Source of the DNA: DATCKG01 sp036562385
GTDB lineage: Bacteria > Bacillota > Sulfobacillia > Symbiobacteriales > Symbiobacteriaceae
Assembly (NCBI GenBank): GCA_036562385.1
Contig: DATCKG010000073.1
Location: 1 to 15,494 of the forward strand
Direction: 5' to 3'
DNA: 15,494 nt
Of this stretch, positions 13,646-15,494 are shown piece by piece. The notes under the pieces are model-generated. The model made no database searches. It worked only from the letters and a program-made list of their open reading frames with translations, and had not been told where the DNA came from. Both the position numbers and the translations under genes were made by a program. How positions within the stretch are numbered: position 1 is the first letter of the stretch; each line of letters starts with the position of its first letter.

Positions 13646-13779
13646 CCAGCGCATGGCTATCATTTCTGGTGGTTGCTGGGGACTCCCTGGAGTGGGCCGG
13701 GGGAACTGCCGCTCTTCGACGATAGCTGCGCTCGGGAAAACGTTTGCAGGGTCCCCCGACGACATTCATCCCTGCCCGG

Positions 13780-14184
13780 CTACTTGTCAGTGGGCCGGTT
13801 GGTGTACGCCCGCACGTTAGCCACGAACTGTCCCATGGTATGCGAAAGGTGTTCCAGCACTTCCACCCACTCCTGCAGGTGCTGCTCGCCGCTGGGCGTA
13901 AGGCGGTAAAGCCGCCGGGCTGGCCCGCTGCCGTCGGTTTCCCACCGGGAGGTCACGTGGCCGTTGGCCTCAAGTTGCTTGAGGGTCCGGTACAGGGAGG
14001 CCTTTTCGATTTCAGCATCAGTCAGCGCGTGCTCCTGTACCACGCTGGCAAGGTCGTAGCCGTGGGCCTCGCCCTTGAGCATGAGCGCGTAGAGTACAAC
14101 CGGCTCGACAAACCGGTAGAGGTGCCCCATGGCGCAGGTGCAGTGCTGGCCTGGTCCGTGACGGCGGCAGTATCCGCGTGGCAT
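13780..14184 (-). CDS. PadR-family regulator with N-terminal Cys/His motif
   Basis: A 134-residue PadR-type winged-helix transcription regulator. The domain begins near residue 20 (MGHLYRFVEPVVLYALML), with the hallmark HGYDL at 41-45 and ASLYRTLKQLEANGHV forming the recognition region (62-77), followed by the wing (RRLYRLTPSGEQHL) and a dimerising C-terminal helix. In front lies Cys6, His9, His14, Cys15 and Cys17, a possible metal or Fe-S site that could sense the ligand. The start is uncertain: ATG 14184 gives this form, while ATG 14211 would add nine residues and overlap the upstream gene by 11 nt. It is last in a minus-strand unit after a NifX-like gene and probably regulates it. Confidence 0.88.
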   Translation of the reverse strand: MPRGYCRRHGPGQHCTCAMGHLYRFVEPVVLYALMLKGEAHGYDLASVVQEHALTDAEIEKASLYRTLKQLEANGHVTSRWETDGSGPARRLYRLTPSGEQHLQEWVEVLEHLSHTMGQFVANVRAYTNRPTDK

Positions 14185-14200
14185 GATGTCAACTGCCCCC

Positions 14201-14578
14201 CTAGTAATCATGCTCTCCGTGATGCTGATGGTGGTGTCCGCGGCAGCCGCAGGTCTCGCCGGCGGTGGCCAGCGTGCCGTTCAGATACTGACTGACCACC
14301 TCGGCGGGTTCCAGCGTTGGGGCACCCAGAATGACGGGAATCCCCTCTCGGGCCAGCGACTGCTGCATGCCCTTCCCCATGCCGCCGGCGATGACAACGG
14401 CGGCGCCGTTCTCCTTGATAAAGCGGGCGAGGATGCCGTGGTCGTGTTGGGGTGCAGGGAGGATTCGCTGGCCGATAACCTGCTTCTTTTCAGGGTCGGC
14501 GTCGATGAAAGCAAAGAAAGGTGAGCGGCCGAAGTGGTGATTGAGGCGGCCGTCCTGAACCGGGATGGCAAAACGCAT
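14201..14578 (-). CDS. NifX/NifB-like Fe-Mo cofactor-binding family protein
   Basis: A 125-residue protein of the dinitrogenase iron-molybdenum cofactor biosynthesis family (PF02579). It starts MRFAIPVQDGRLNHHFGRSP, with the family's HFGR motif at 15-18, followed by a strand (FFAFIDAD), AAVVIAGGMGKGMQQSLAREGI and a helix ending at QYLNGTL. The tail is Cys110-x-Cys112 followed by a His-rich stretch (HHHQHHGEHDY), likely metal-binding. Family members without nitrogenase are common and bind Fe-S or Mo-Fe-S clusters; no nif genes are seen here. ATG 14578 has AAAGGAG upstream. It ends 16 nt before the PadR start. A degenerate relative lies just upstream. Confidence 0.88.
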   Translation of the reverse strand: MRFAIPVQDGRLNHHFGRSPFFAFIDADPEKKQVIGQRILPAPQHDHGILARFIKENGAAVVIAGGMGKGMQQSLAREGIPVILGAPTLEPAEVVSQYLNGTLATAGETCGCRGHHHQHHGEHDY

Positions 14579-14632
14579 GTTGAGTGCTCCTTTCTGATAT
14601 CGTTGCGATCCGCATTAGTAAAATACTCCATT

Positions 14633-14651
14633 TAGGTGAAAATCGCACCTA
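14633..14651. promoter_or_regulatory. Operator-like palindrome upstream of the NifX-like gene
   Basis: TAGGTG-N7-CACCTA is a perfect 6-bp inverted repeat, 55 bp before the NifX-like start. The same pattern, with one weaker half, lies at 15045-15063 beside another promoter of the cluster. It is probably the site of the PadR regulator encoded in the cluster (inference). Confidence 0.55.
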
Positions 14652-14670
14652 TGGGGTCGACCAGAGCTTT

Positions 14671-15008
14671 TCAGCGGTTCGTTTCGGCATGGCAGTCTCT
14701 TGCGGCGGTTTTGGGCGATAGGTAGCGGTCGATTGCCTCCCGTACCGTTCCGGAGGCTCCATCCCTCAGTCTGATTCCAACGCTCTGAAAAACCTGGTAC
14801 AACCTGGGACCGTACTGTTCACACAGAACTACGCCTACCCTGTGCCGGGCAAGCAGTTCAGCCAATGCTGCCACGGCGCCTCCAGGATTCTCAACAGTTC
14901 CCCGGCTATCTAGCGTATCCCACGAGCCGTGCGTGTCATAGATCGTGCGAGCACTGGATCCACGCAACTGTCGGAATCGGGCCTTTCGGCCGGTACGGCA
15001 ATACGCAC
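14671..15008 (-). pseudogene. Frameshifted second NifX-like gene
   Basis: The C-terminal part (frame ending at 14671) reads as a PF02579 protein: TIYDTHGSWDTLDSRGTVEN, then LAELLARHRVGVVLCEQYGP, then GIRLRDGASGTVREAIDRYL. The expected N-terminus appears in another frame from GTG 15008, reading VRIAVPAERPDSDSCVDP, typical of the family start. The frames join around 14945-14960, where the expected RFGRA-type motif is missing, so a small deletion plus frameshift has broken the gene; otherwise the sequence has an error. The frame of the C-terminal part lacks a good start and ribosome site of its own. A strong promoter and operator lie upstream (15045-15094). It is probably a paralogue of the gene at 14201. 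Confidence 0.7.
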
Positions 15009-15044
15009 GTCCTGCACCGCCTGTCAAGAGAAGCTGCTGTCATC

Positions 15045-15063
15045 TAAATGATATATTCACCTA
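15045..15063. promoter_or_regulatory. Second operator-like site of the NifX cluster
   Basis: Read on the minus strand, TAGGTG-N7-CATTTA. The first half is identical to the site at 14633-14651, and the second half matches it at 4 of 6 positions with the same spacing. It lies just downstream of the -10 at 15065-15070, a repressor position. Confidence 0.5.
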
Positions 15064-15064
15064 A

Positions 15065-15094
15065 AGTATAAGTTCAACTACCCCACTTTGTCAA
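15065..15094 (-). promoter_or_regulatory. Promoter of the NifX-like pseudogene/cluster
   Basis: On the minus strand, a perfect TTGACA (15089-15094) and TATACT (15065-15070) are separated by 18 bp. It points to the NifX-like pseudogene and possibly the two genes after it. It may be the main promoter of the cluster. Confidence 0.65.
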
Positions 15095-15180
15095 CCAGTG
15101 CAGAGCTCCCCCGTGTCAATCGTACGCTCGGTATTCATGTTCTGCGGTTCCGGTCGAATCCGCCCGGAATACGCACACAG

Positions 15181-15354
15181 TGTACGAAAGCAAAGGGCAA
15201 CCGAGAAATTCGTATGAGTCTTCCGTTTCTCCGTGCCAATCAAAAGGTACGCACACTTCTGCTGAGCGAAGAGGGCAAGCAGTTGGCCATACGCTGGATG
15301 TCCGAAGTGGAGAGCGTGTTTGGGCAGATTAAACAGAATCGTGGGCTCCGCCGC
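15181..15354 (+). pseudogene. IS1182-type transposase C-terminal fragment
   Basis: In one open frame the sequence reads CTKAKGNREIR, LLLSEEGKQLAIR and then EVESVFGQIKQNRGLRR. These are the C-terminal landmarks of IS1182-type DDE transposases: the post-cysteine CTKAKGNR, the LLSEEG helix and the catalytic-Glu region VFGQIKQNRG. Upstream of 15181 the frame quickly loses similarity (the expected cysteine-rich part appears in other frames), so the 5' part is decayed or missing. At 15354/15355 it is cut by sequence of another IS on the opposite strand. Confidence 0.75.
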
Positions 15355-15494
15355 CTGACTCTTACTGATCCCCGTCATGCCGAGGGCTTGGACCAAGTCG
15401 TCGACCTTCCGGGTGCTTACGCCTTGCACGTATGCTTCTTGCACGACCGCCACCAGCGCCTTCTCTGCCCGCCGGCGCGGTTCAAGCAGGCTGG
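15355..15494 (-). pseudogene. IS256-type (mutator) transposase fragment, runs off the window
   Basis: Read on the minus strand from the window edge, the frame gives EPRRRAEKALVAVVQEAY, VQGVSTRKVDDLVQALGM and TGISKSQ, characteristic of the N-terminal part of IS256-family (Transposase_mut) enzymes. Similarity stops at SKSQ (15355), where IS1182-type sequence on the other strand begins, so the protein is truncated. The part before residue EPRR lies outside the window. Confidence 0.8.

Noticed and set aside
13597..15354. One IS1182-type element spanning from the hairpin to the transposase fragment
   Set aside because: The length would fit, but the interval is occupied by the PadR/NifX genes on the other strand, so the two pieces cannot be one intact copy.
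1..15494. CRISPR arrays, tRNA or rRNA genes, riboswitches
   Set aside because: No regularly spaced direct repeats, no tRNA or rRNA landmarks and no recognisable riboswitch core seen by eye; a covariance-model scan was not possible.

Overview
The window looks like chromosomal DNA from a high-G+C, endospore-forming member of the Bacillota (Firmicutes), perhaps of the Symbiobacterium/Thermaerobacter type. The evidence is a spoVA operon, a Bacillus-style lexA/yneA divergon with Bacillus-type LexA boxes, strong AGGAGG ribosome sites with many GTG starts, and high GC at third codon positions. The genus is an inference, not an observation.

Layout. Positions 58-1709 hold the SOS control unit: lexA on the minus strand, facing a plus-strand pair made of a LysM/membrane protein like the division inhibitor YneA and an unrecognised helical protein. 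Three LexA-box matches lie in the shared promoter region, and terminators close both sides. Positions 1779-6073 hold a cytochrome c maturation operon, resA-ccdA-resB-resC, tightly packed or overlapping. ResA and ResB both carry an unusual N-terminal zinc ribbon. Positions 6126-8295 hold spoVAC-spoVAD-spoVAEb plus a DUF1657-like gene, an order resembling spoVA-2mob cassettes (dipicolinic acid channel of spores). A convergent coiled-coil gene shares its stop tetranucleotide with this operon. mutY (9123-10235) follows, then a minus-strand exported protein with a Pro-Glu repeat tail, and a small plus-strand Cys/His protein.

The right third is an accessory or chromosome-dimer-resolution region. 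A long XerC/D-type tyrosine recombinase (11893-12954) lies about 580 bp from a 28-bp dif-like site (13533-13560). Next come an IS-end-like hairpin and a minus-strand metal-related cluster: a PadR regulator with an N-terminal Cys/His motif, a NifX/NifB-like (PF02579) protein, and a second, frameshifted copy of that family. The two promoter regions of this cluster share a TAGGTG-N7-CACCTA-type operator. The window ends in two fused IS remnants: an IS1182-type transposase C-terminus running into an IS256-type transposase fragment on the opposite strand.

The three main operons (SOS, Res, SpoVA) are ordinary housekeeping and sporulation functions. The points most worth a second look are the triple LexA-box divergon with its unknown co-regulated gene, the zinc-ribbon fusions on Res proteins, the dif-like site beside a Xer gene, and the PadR/NifX regulon.
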